Part shown: one piece after another, positions 36,014 to 42,939 of the stretch
Numbering within the stretch: position 1 is the stretch's first letter
Layout: each line of letters opens with the position of its first letter
NCBI RefSeq assembly: GCF_030403505.1
Contig: NZ_JAUEMJ010000010.1
Span: 62,001-126,000, forward strand
DNA: 64,000 nucleotides
Reading direction: 5' to 3'
From: Glycomyces tritici
GTDB taxonomy: Bacteria > Actinomycetota > Actinomycetes > Mycobacteriales > Micromonosporaceae
Translations under genes and position numbers: made by a program
Notes under the pieces: model-generated
The model's database searches: none
Told to the model about the DNA's origin: nothing
What the model saw: only the letters and a program-made list of their open reading frames with translations

Positions 36014-36303
36014 CGGTCACCGTCGTCCAGTTCGAGATTCCCATCAGCCAGCAGCCTGAGCGGAAACTTCCGTTCTCGGTGGAGCTGGACGAGACAAACG
36101 CGGTGGTGCGCTACCGCGCGAAGCTGTGGGCGAGCGAAGCCGACACCGTGCTCTGGATGATCCACGAACGGGGGCGAATCCGAGAGGTTCGCTGGGTTGA
36201 GTACTGGCAACGGATGTGGGCTCCGAATATCCGCATCCAGCTGATCGGGAGGGTTCAGCAGCTGTTGATCAAGCAGCTACAAGAGCCGCACCCCGATCCC
36301 TGA
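36010..36303 (+). CDS. Hypothetical protein coupled to the 107-residue gene
   Basis: A 97-residue soluble protein, beta-rich with a helical end (MTVTVVQFEIPISQQPERKL; IQLIGRVQQLLIKQLQ). No recognised domain. A hairpin terminator follows at 36432-36465. Confidence 0.65.
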   Translation: MTVTVVQFEIPISQQPERKLPFSVELDETNAVVRYRAKLWASEADTVLWMIHERGRIREVRWVEYWQRMWAPNIRIQLIGRVQQLLIKQLQEPHPDP

Positions 36304-36431
36304 TCTTTCTTCGCGGGCGAACGCCGAGACTCCTCCGGCCGTCGCTCAACCTCTGAGGCGGAGTTCTGGCGCTGCGGTGGGGCAGCCCTCCGACCTTGGA
36401 TAGTTCGCCGCGCCTCTGAGTGCTGGCGAGA

Positions 36432-36465
36432 ATGCCCGGTCGCATGGGTGGATGCGGCCGGGCAT
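36432..36465. terminator. Terminator between convergent genes
   Basis: A 14-bp stem with one T-G wobble (36432-36445 with 36452-36465) and a 6-base loop lies between the 97-residue gene and the ATP-cone gene. Confidence 0.7.
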
Positions 36466-36515
36466 CCGCCTGCTCTCGGCAGCTGTGTTAGAGACACAGA
36501 AACCGTGGAGTCTTC

Positions 36516-37331
36516 TTAATCCTCGACTAGAGGATGGATGTCTAGCCAAAAGTCGTTTAGTGACCTGTATCTCTTGACGGCCGATGCGTAGCGGAGATAT
36601 GCCAGCTCATTGTGCTGCAAAAGTTCTTTGAGAGCCTCAGCGGCAATCTGGCCCGTGGTCACGAGTACTTGGTTCTTCAGCTCATCCTGTACCACAAACG
36701 CTACCCGGCTACCGAGGCTGCGTAGGTCGGCCTCGGTGCCACAACCCTCGGCCGCCCTGACAATGCTTCGAGCGAGCTTATCCGGTTCGAACTTCTCTCT
36801 CGTGTCACCCCGCTTTATCACGATCGCGGGTATGCGGTCCGGCTTCGAGACCGTCGGGTTGCCGCGCTCTTCTTGTAGCCAAGTCGCGAGGTCTCGCAGT
36901 CGTCTGAACAACTTGTGTTCACTGGAGGGCCCAAGCAGTGCCAGAGCGTAACGCATGCCCACAATGTCCGCGAGCTCACTTTGGTGAAGTTGCTGCAGCA
37001 CCAGGTCCCCGATGCGGCTGCTTCGAACTGGTACGTTCGGTGCGTCAGGCTGGAGAAGCTCAACAACCCGATTCACATGCTCGTCGATCTCCCCCGAGGA
37101 GAGCAAACCTTCAGGATCAGCTCGAGCGATGGACTTGCGGAGTCTCTCCCGAGCAAACGGCTGCGTTGTGCCGTCGCGATAACGCACCTGAATATAGTCA
37201 GCAGTGATTCGCTCGGAAGTAGTGAACTTTTGCCCGCATTTGAGACAAATTCGGGCACGAATCACCTCAGCTTTACTCTTCCTTGTTTCCTTCACTCGCG
37301 TTTGCGGGCTTCCGCAGTGCGCACAGGTCAT
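36516..37331 (-). CDS. NrdR-like zinc-ribbon protein with two ATP-cone domains
   Basis: A 271-residue protein. The zinc ribbon has Cys3, Cys6, Cys29 and Cys32 (CAHCGS, CLKCGQKFTTSER), as in the ribonucleotide-reductase repressor NrdR. NrdR has a single ATP-cone and about 150 residues; here two ATP-cone-like domains follow, at about 44-133 (DGTTQPFARERLRKSI) and 168-255 (RGDTREKFEPDKLARSIVRA). It therefore probably senses (d)ATP and binds DNA, but is not canonical NrdR. No nrd genes are near. It is divergent from the 2OG oxygenase gene and more AT-rich than chromosomal genes. Confidence 0.85.
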   Translation of the reverse strand: MTCAHCGSPQTRVKETRKSKAEVIRARICLKCGQKFTTSERITADYIQVRYRDGTTQPFARERLRKSIARADPEGLLSSGEIDEHVNRVVELLQPDAPNVPVRSSRIGDLVLQQLHQSELADIVGMRYALALLGPSSEHKLFRRLRDLATWLQEERGNPTVSKPDRIPAIVIKRGDTREKFEPDKLARSIVRAAEGCGTEADLRSLGSRVAFVVQDELKNQVLVTTGQIAAEALKELLQHNELAYLRYASAVKRYRSLNDFWLDIHPLVED

Positions 37332-37555
37332 GCCACGATCCTAGGGTGCGCCCGAGACGGTGGGTGAGCGAGCGGCGGGGCTATATCAAGATCAACTTAA
37401 GCTTTCTCCTAATTAGCCCGCAGATATGGATTCCTGCGCGCCCTACAGACTATCAAGACGATCCGACGCTACATCTGGCCACAAGACACCTTGCGAGAGT
37501 GCGGAATTAGTCGGCATACTAACCTGCATTTCGCAAGCTTAGCCGGGAGCCAGAT

Positions 37556-38263
37556 TTGCCCCTCGAAGAGAACTTCACAGACGGAGCCCGCTCGACCTAC
37601 AGCCCCGTAACCGACCAAATGTTCGTATGGCACACAATCGACGTACGCCCACTCTTGCCCCCCGGATGGGATGCTGAGCTCGTGCAGATTGCCAGGCGTA
37701 GCGCGACTTTTAATGAGATCATCCCCGAGTCGGTAACTTCTCGCGAGGACGAACAAACTACGAATCTTGTGCTGGCGACTGTCGATGGCATAAAACTCCA
37801 GGAGGAAGCCCCCTGGCTTCTGGCGCTTTATGAATCAGCGTTTCGAGAGCTCGCATGCCGAGTCGCGGGGTCGAGGGTGCACACTGCCTCTGACACACGA
37901 ATAAAGGTGAATCTGAATCTCCAGGTCGGCACGGAGATGCGATACGAGGCGCACGTAGATTCGAATCCTCTGCAAGGTCTTCTCTACGTCACTGACCACC
38001 CCCCGGGGGCGGGTGGCGAGCTTGTCGTAGCCCAGTGTTATGATGCCAGCGGAATCACCCAAATCGAGGAGAATTCGGCACAAATTTACCCGAAGGCTGG
38101 ATACTTGGTGCTTTTTGATGCACGTAAGCACGCCCACTATGTGAGGTCTCTGCGGTCCTCTGATGCTGTGCGGGTAGTCGCCGCAATGAACTTTTATACA
38201 CCAGACTCTCCTGAATCTTCTCGACCCACGGATCTTACAAAGCATCTTTTCGGGGACGATTGA
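37556..38263 (+). CDS. 2-oxoglutarate/Fe(II)-dependent oxygenase-like protein
   Basis: A 235-residue protein with the double-stranded beta-helix features of the 2OG-Fe(II) family: HxD in RYEAHVDSNP (about 125-134), a distal His in FDARKHAHYVRSL (about 189-201) and a following Arg. TTG 37556 has GGGAG about 8 bases upstream; ATG 37620 is the alternative. Low GC. The SDR gene follows after 51 bases in the same direction, so the pair may modify one small molecule or peptide. The substrate is unknown. Confidence 0.75.
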   Translation: MPLEENFTDGARSTYSPVTDQMFVWHTIDVRPLLPPGWDAELVQIARRSATFNEIIPESVTSREDEQTTNLVLATVDGIKLQEEAPWLLALYESAFRELACRVAGSRVHTASDTRIKVNLNLQVGTEMRYEAHVDSNPLQGLLYVTDHPPGAGGELVVAQCYDASGITQIEENSAQIYPKAGYLVLFDARKHAHYVRSLRSSDAVRVVAAMNFYTPDSPESSRPTDLTKHLFGDD

Positions 38264-38314
38264 ATCACGCTCATAATTCCATTACACTGGTTTTATGAAT
38301 AGGAAAGGAATATC

Positions 38315-39064
38315 ATGAGGAATATCGTTGTATTCGGCGCAGGAAGGCCCGGCTATGGCCAGGCAACTGCTCTTCGGCTTCAGCAAGATGGATACTCGAT
38401 ACAGGGAACATTCGATAACGACTACGCCGACGAAGGGAACGAATTCGCCGCCCAGAATCCGTCGATGAACCTCATCGAGCTTGATCATTCAGACCTCGGT
38501 GCCGTCGAAGAATATCTTGCTTCAATCAAGGGACCTCTTGCGGGCCTTGTAGTCGCTGAGTTCTATTTTGCAATGGAGGACCCTAACAACTTCGATCTCG
38601 CCCAGTGGAACCGTAGCCTGGCAGTCAATCTCACTCTTCCGAAACTGGCTTTCCACGGCCTGATCGAAAAGTTTGATACCGCGTCATCCACTGTCTTCGT
38701 CACGAGCACCGAAGGCTTCATAGGATCGTTCGGCGCACATGCATACGCATCAACTAAGGCGGCAACGCACAACTTGGTCAAATCATTGGCTAACATCGCG
38801 GGTGCCAAGCAAGTCCGAGTTAACGCGGTTGCTGCTGGTTGGATCGGTGGAGTGATGGACACCGATGAAGTATTCAACATGTCACGCCGCATCACTCCTC
38901 TTGCAAGACTTGGAGAAGCAAAAGAAATTGCGGGGGTTGTTTCCTTCCTCCTCGGCGGCGACTCAAGTTTCGTTAACGGATCGACCGTGACTGCCGACGG
39001 CGGGTACTCCGGCGTAGATACGATCTCGAAGTATGAATTCGACCATGAATTCGAGCAGGACTAG
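38315..39064 (+). CDS. Short-chain dehydrogenase/reductase
   Basis: A 249-residue SDR. The N-terminal cofactor loop is GAGRPGYGQATA (about 8-19), the catalytic Ser is in VFVTSTEG, and Tyr/Lys are in YASTKAA. The C-terminal segment SSFVNGSTVTADGGYSG is typical of classical SDRs. AGGAAAGGA precedes ATG 38315. It acts on an unknown carbonyl or alcohol; grouping with the 2OG oxygenase suggests sequential oxidation steps. Confidence 0.85.
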   Translation: MRNIVVFGAGRPGYGQATALRLQQDGYSIQGTFDNDYADEGNEFAAQNPSMNLIELDHSDLGAVEEYLASIKGPLAGLVVAEFYFAMEDPNNFDLAQWNRSLAVNLTLPKLAFHGLIEKFDTASSTVFVTSTEGFIGSFGAHAYASTKAATHNLVKSLANIAGAKQVRVNAVAAGWIGGVMDTDEVFNMSRRITPLARLGEAKEIAGVVSFLLGGDSSFVNGSTVTADGGYSGVDTISKYEFDHEFEQD

Positions 39065-39113
39065 CTTTTCCTCGTAGACCTATTGGCCCGTACCCCTCGC
39101 CGCTAGGAATGAT

Positions 39114-40004
39114 ATGGAAGGTTTCAGCCATCGCCAGTGGATTATCCTTGCGGCAGAAATAACTGCCACAGGGCTTCTAGGGCTGCTCCTGTTTCTCTTG
39201 GACGTAAAGGAGCTTGCTCAAATCACGTGGATAATTGGGTCTTTCCAGATCCTAGCGCGATACACACTCGCGCGTTCAGTCCGCGATGATTTGAAGGCTT
39301 TCTCCCAGAGAATCGACACGGAACTTGATACTATTCGTGGTCTTGCAAACGTTGTGGACACTACGGCCCATGCAAAGGCAGATTCATTGCGCCAGCTTTG
39401 CGACCTGTATTTCCGCACAATTGAACCAGAGTTTATGCGGGTCAAGGATAGGGTAGTTGAGGACGCCCGAATGGAGCTTGATCGGCTTGCTCATCAAAAG
39501 CGATCCGGAACGCTTTTCACAGGAGAATACTACAACTGGCTCCTGCCCATCCTACGCACTGCCACTCCGGATTCCGAAATTTGGGCCATATCAATGATGA
39601 TGGACTGCGAATGGGACGACTCACCTGAAGAGCGTGAGTTCTTGAACCTAAACGTGGACGCAGTGGCTCGAGGCGTGCGGCTGTCGCGTATTTTTGTGTT
39701 CCCTCAAGCTGACTACGACAAGGTGCGAGTACTACCACCTGTCGTGCAGCAATGCGGAGCCGGCCCGTTGAGTAATATCCGATATGTGTTCAGGGAGCGT
39801 CTTCAACGCCTTGATCCGCAACTTCTGACCCGAGTTGGAGACGGCCTGATTGCAATCGGAAGTCGAGTTGCATTGATCGATGAACACTCTCACGATGGAA
39901 CTGCTCGCGGATACGTAACGATGAATAATGCCGAGATTTCGCGATGCCGATCTGATTTCGACAATTTGCTGGCATACTCTGACAAGCTTGAACCTCTGCC
40001 CTAG
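39114..40004 (+). CDS. Two-TM protein with cytoplasmic domain, possible PLD-like fold
   Basis: A 296-residue protein with two adjacent N-terminal membrane helices (about 9-28 and 35-50), a long helix (RSVRDDLKAFSQRIDTELD) and a C-terminal domain of about 170 residues (DSEIWAISMMMDCEWDD; RLSRIFVFPQADYDKVRV; HDGTARGYVTMN). The alternation of strands resembles PLD-like sensor domains, but no HKD motif is present. Two-TM-plus-domain proteins are common effectors in prokaryotic immune systems; that role is speculation here. It follows the SDR by 49 bases. Confidence 0.7.
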   Translation: MEGFSHRQWIILAAEITATGLLGLLLFLLDVKELAQITWIIGSFQILARYTLARSVRDDLKAFSQRIDTELDTIRGLANVVDTTAHAKADSLRQLCDLYFRTIEPEFMRVKDRVVEDARMELDRLAHQKRSGTLFTGEYYNWLLPILRTATPDSEIWAISMMMDCEWDDSPEEREFLNLNVDAVARGVRLSRIFVFPQADYDKVRVLPPVVQQCGAGPLSNIRYVFRERLQRLDPQLLTRVGDGLIAIGSRVALIDEHSHDGTARGYVTMNNAEISRCRSDFDNLLAYSDKLEPLP

Positions 40005-40041
40005 GGAAAATATAGTAAAGCCGCAGATTAGCGAGTGCATT

Positions 40042-40908
40042 TCAGTTTGAAGTGCCGAATCTACCTAAGCGGCCAACGACTGTGCGGATCGGAAAGCGTG
40101 CGTCCGCCTGATTCAAGTCTGTTTCGAACGCCGTCGTATTGCCGACTCGATGGGTGGGGTCGTACACGTATATAAAAAGCCCCTTCGCCTCAGGGAACTT
40201 CTGGTACTGAACGATATCGACAAGAAGCTCATCGCGGAGCTTTTTAGCTGAGAGTCCTTGGCGAGTCATCTTGACTTCGATGGCGATCCGCTCTTTCTTG
40301 AGCCAAAAATCCATCCTATAGCCCGATCCCGCGAAGCTCGGGGCAGACTCTTCGTCGCGAACATCATCAAACTGCCCCTTCAGAATCAAGGACAGCACAT
40401 CCTGAACGTCATATTCGTTCTTCATAACCCAGGCATCGTGGCGCCGGGTCTGCTCTCGAAGCTCTCTGAATACCTCGGGGAGTCGACGTCCCATCGCTTC
40501 AAGCTGACTCAAGGTCTTCTCGGGCCTGAGAACTTGGAAATCGTCGAGCTCCCGAAGTATGTCGCATTGCTCGCGAATCGGGTTAACGAAACGTGCTGGC
40601 AGCTGCTCATGCCAGCTTCCAGAAATGCTTTCAAGGCTCTTCTGGGTCCTGCTTACTCCCGGACGTTTATCGATGCCTTCGAGACACCGACGAATCTTTG
40701 GAAACATCATCGAACCCGTATATTCAGCGTCAAATCGTTTCCGCTGCTCGTCGCTGAGGTATCTGACCGCCGCAGCCTTCCACGGTGAGTAGAGCTCCCT
40801 CAACCGCTTCGAGTCTTCGTCGGGATCTCCGGGCGATTCGACCATCGCCTCGACCTGCACAACGATGCGTTCCGCCTCTTCAAGCAGTTCGGACACGTCC
40901 CATTCCAT
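40042..40908 (-). CDS. PD-(D/E)XK nuclease-fold protein, DpnII/MboI REase-like C-terminal domain
   Basis: A 288-residue protein. The N-terminal half is helical. The C-terminal domain (about 165-285) matches the DpnII/MboI-like restriction-endonuclease group: YDVQDVLSLIL, then active-site residues Asp in GSGYRMDFWL and Glu-x-Lys in IAIEVKMTRQG, then YDPTHRVGN. No methyltransferase is adjacent; the orphan one lies 14 kb away. Probably a DNA-targeting defence nuclease. ATG 40908 has weak ribosome support; GTG 40914 is the alternative. Convergent with the two-TM gene. Confidence 0.8.
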   Translation of the reverse strand: MEWDVSELLEEAERIVVQVEAMVESPGDPDEDSKRLRELYSPWKAAAVRYLSDEQRKRFDAEYTGSMMFPKIRRCLEGIDKRPGVSRTQKSLESISGSWHEQLPARFVNPIREQCDILRELDDFQVLRPEKTLSQLEAMGRRLPEVFRELREQTRRHDAWVMKNEYDVQDVLSLILKGQFDDVRDEESAPSFAGSGYRMDFWLKKERIAIEVKMTRQGLSAKKLRDELLVDIVQYQKFPEAKGLFIYVYDPTHRVGNTTAFETDLNQADARFPIRTVVGRLGRFGTSN

Positions 40909-40999
40909 GCTCACGATTCGATAGTACCGAGCAGGGGTTGTCCGTCCGCTCAGAGCTTTGCCTGTTGGAGATCGCTGCCCCAGGGGCAACGGGGAGCAA

Positions 41000-41031
41000 G
41001 AAAGCCCCGGCTCGTCGGAGCCGGGGCTTTC
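41000..41031. terminator. Terminator upstream of the nuclease and downstream of the 148-residue gene
   Basis: A perfect 14-bp stem (41000-41013 with 41018-41031), GTCG loop, lies 12 bases past the stop codon of the minus-strand gene at 41043. Confidence 0.85.
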
Positions 41032-41042
41032 ACAGGAGAATC

Positions 41043-41489
41043 CTAAGCCTCTTTGAGCACCGTGAGTACCAACTGCGCAACCGCCTCATCCATCCGGTAG
41101 GAGCGTCCTACCTTCGTGAACGGCTTCTCCTTGACCCCGTGGGTGTTGCGCACTGCAAACCCAAAGGAGGACATGGACCCCGCGTACGTGTATCCCTCAA
41201 GGCCCGAGCGGCGCTGCACCACGTCAACGTCCACAGCCGGCGCATACTCGGCGATAATCCCCAGCACCTTCTTCGCGTTGGGCTGGAGGGCCTTGACATA
41301 GCGGTTCATCTTGGTCTTCGTCCAGCCGCCAGGGATCGGAGACGGAGTCGGTTCGTCGTCGATGACTGCTTCCTCGTCGTCGGGCTCGATGAACTCCTCG
41401 ACGGAGCTCAGCCCGTATGCCCGAGCCACCGACAGTGCCACGTCGTAGGCGATGTCCTCTGTTGTGTCGAATTGGATCTGAATCTTCAC
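41043..41489 (-). CDS. Hypothetical protein at the right end of the element
   Basis: A 148-residue acidic protein. The N-terminus is beta-rich (KIQIQFDTTEDIAYDVALSV), the middle is an acidic/proline linker, and the C-terminal half looks like a winged helix (PNAKKVLGIIAEYAPAVDVD; YRMDEAVAQLVLTVLKEA). Possibly a DNA-binding accessory protein of the element. GC is intermediate. Confidence 0.65.
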   Translation of the reverse strand: MKIQIQFDTTEDIAYDVALSVARAYGLSSVEEFIEPDDEEAVIDDEPTPSPIPGGWTKTKMNRYVKALQPNAKKVLGIIAEYAPAVDVDVVQRRSGLEGYTYAGSMSSFGFAVRNTHGVKEKPFTKVGRSYRMDEAVAQLVLTVLKEA

Positions 41490-41593
41490 TATGAACCTCT
41501 TAGTGACTATTCAGCGACCACTGTTAGTCGCTGTGATGACCAGTGTATCACTGAGAGGCACTGAGACTCACTATCGTGGACACGGGAAGGCGA

Positions 41594-41621
41594 AGGGTCC
41601 GTGCTCCACGGCACGGACCCT
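41594..41621. terminator. Hairpin in the right boundary region
   Basis: A perfect 11-bp stem (41594-41604 with 41611-41621). It lies in the 249-base gap between the last element gene and the sulfite-oxidase gene and has no obvious gene to terminate. Confidence 0.55.
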
Positions 41622-41701
41622 AGGGCCGTTATTGCTGGTCAAGGAGGCGTTGAGCGGTCGGGTCCGGCCTCGAAAGACCCCCGATAAGGTGCACCATCGA
41701 G

Positions 41702-41728
41702 AGGCCCTGAGCATTCGGGGCCTTTTTC
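41702..41728 (+). terminator. T-tract terminator close to the right element edge
   Basis: A 9-bp stem with one wobble (41702-41710 with 41715-41723), GCAT loop, and TTTTT. No plus-strand gene ends nearby, so it may be a leftover of the pre-insertion locus or part of the attachment site. Confidence 0.6.
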
Positions 41729-41738
41729 GCTGTCCGCG

Positions 41739-42857
41739 TCAGTCCGGTTCGGCGCAGAGGACCGGGACGCGTTGGACGAGGTTGTTGGCGAAGCCGCCCC
41801 GGTTCCAGGGTTGCTCGAGGGGCTGGGTGCGGCCTTCGGCGTCGGTGGCCCGAGCGCACAGGACGTGGCTGCCGGGGGTGGCCGTCCAGGTGACATGCCA
41901 ATGGCGCCAAGCCCAACGGTGGTCGGTGGGCGGTTCGAGGTTCGCGGGGCTCCAGGTCCGGCCCTCGTCGGTGCTGACGTCCACGGCGATGATGGGCGCC
42001 CGGCCGGACCAGGCGCGGCCTTCGAGCAGCACGTCGCCGGGGCTGACGACGCGGGAGCGGGACATGAAGTCGGGGAAGCCGGGCGGGATCATCAGCGCGC
42101 GCGGGGCGATCCGGGTGACCGGCGTGCCCTCCTCGTCCGGTTCCTGCCGGAGCCGGTAGGCCACGGTCTGCTGGAAGCCCGTGAACGGCTCCTCGGCGAC
42201 GGTGATGTCGCGCAGCCATTTGACGTGCGCCATGCCGTACCAGCCGGGGACGACCAGCCGGAGCGGATGCCCGTGCTGCGGCGGCAGCGGCGCGCCGTTC
42301 ATCGCGTAGGCGACGAGGACCTCGGGCGTGTGGCCAAGGGCCGTGTCCAGCGGGAGGGCGCGCTGGTAGTCCTGCTCGACGCCGCGCTCCACGCCGTGGT
42401 CGGCGCCGGTGAAGACCACGTCGACCGCGCCGTCCCGCACGCCGGCCTCACTGAGCAGTGCCCGCAGGGGCACGCCGGTCCAGTCCGCGGTGCCGACCGC
42501 TTCGAGCAGCCACGGCTGGCTCACCGGGCGGGGCGAGAGGAGCGCCCGCCCGTTCCCGGCGCACTCCATGGTGACGCGGGTGGTGACCGGATGGTGCGCC
42601 CGGAGCTCGGCCATGCCGAGGCACAGCGGGTGTTCCACGTGGCCGCCCACGGTCAGTTCCCAGGACGTGTCGTCGGGGACGTACGGGATGTCGTAGTGGG
42701 TGAGGACGTAGTGCATGCCTGGCGGGGTGAGGCTGTAGCGCAGGCCCTCGAGCGGCAGGCCGTGGTTGCGGGCGGCGAGCGAGAGCTCGTCCGGGCCGAT
42801 GCCCTCGTCGGGCTCGGCCAGCCGTGCGGGTGAGCTGATGTCCTCGAAGCGGACCAC
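41739..42857 (-). CDS. Sulfite-oxidase-family molybdopterin enzyme
   Basis: A 372-residue cytosolic molybdoenzyme. An oxidoreductase molybdopterin domain (about 60-225) carries the Mo-ligand Cys in VTMECAGNGR and is followed by the Mo-co dimerisation domain (about 245-365). No signal peptide or haem domain is present. It probably oxidises sulfite or a similar sulfur/oxo substrate. GTG 42857 starts close to the family N-terminus (RFEDISSPARL). It is the first chromosomal gene right of the element. The electron acceptor is not evident. Confidence 0.88.
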   Translation of the reverse strand: MVRFEDISSPARLAEPDEGIGPDELSLAARNHGLPLEGLRYSLTPPGMHYVLTHYDIPYVPDDTSWELTVGGHVEHPLCLGMAELRAHHPVTTRVTMECAGNGRALLSPRPVSQPWLLEAVGTADWTGVPLRALLSEAGVRDGAVDVVFTGADHGVERGVEQDYQRALPLDTALGHTPEVLVAYAMNGAPLPPQHGHPLRLVVPGWYGMAHVKWLRDITVAEEPFTGFQQTVAYRLRQEPDEEGTPVTRIAPRALMIPPGFPDFMSRSRVVSPGDVLLEGRAWSGRAPIIAVDVSTDEGRTWSPANLEPPTDHRWAWRHWHVTWTATPGSHVLCARATDAEGRTQPLEQPWNRGGFANNLVQRVPVLCAEPD

Positions 42858-42939
42858 GCCTCGATCGTACTGCTCAGGGGCCCGAAAAGGGCCGTGCTCA
42901 GCGCAAAGGCCAGGGCCCTCGCGCTGAGCACGCACGCGG

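Larger units (their letters stand above)
21788..41735. mobile_element. Integrated mobilisable/conjugative-type element inserted after tRNA-Leu
   Basis: About 20 kb between the tRNA-Leu gene and the sulfite-oxidase gene hold typical mobile genes: a broken large serine recombinase at the left edge, a replication-relaxation protein, a VirD4/TraG-like coupling ATPase, an orphan methyltransferase, tiny accessory genes and an XRE-flavoprotein pair. Base composition drops visibly at 23.7-24.7 kb and 36.3-41.5 kb compared with the chromosome. The left edge is near 21788-21862. The right edge is uncertain (41490-41735). No direct repeat of the tRNA 3' end was found at the right side; only TTTTTCGC is shared (21855-21862 and 41723-41730). 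Confidence 0.75.

Noticed and set aside
41660..41700. Degenerate copy of the tRNA-Leu 3' end as attR (CCCCC and GCACCA nearby)
   Set aside because: Only two short words match, with wrong spacing; not enough for an attachment-site claim.
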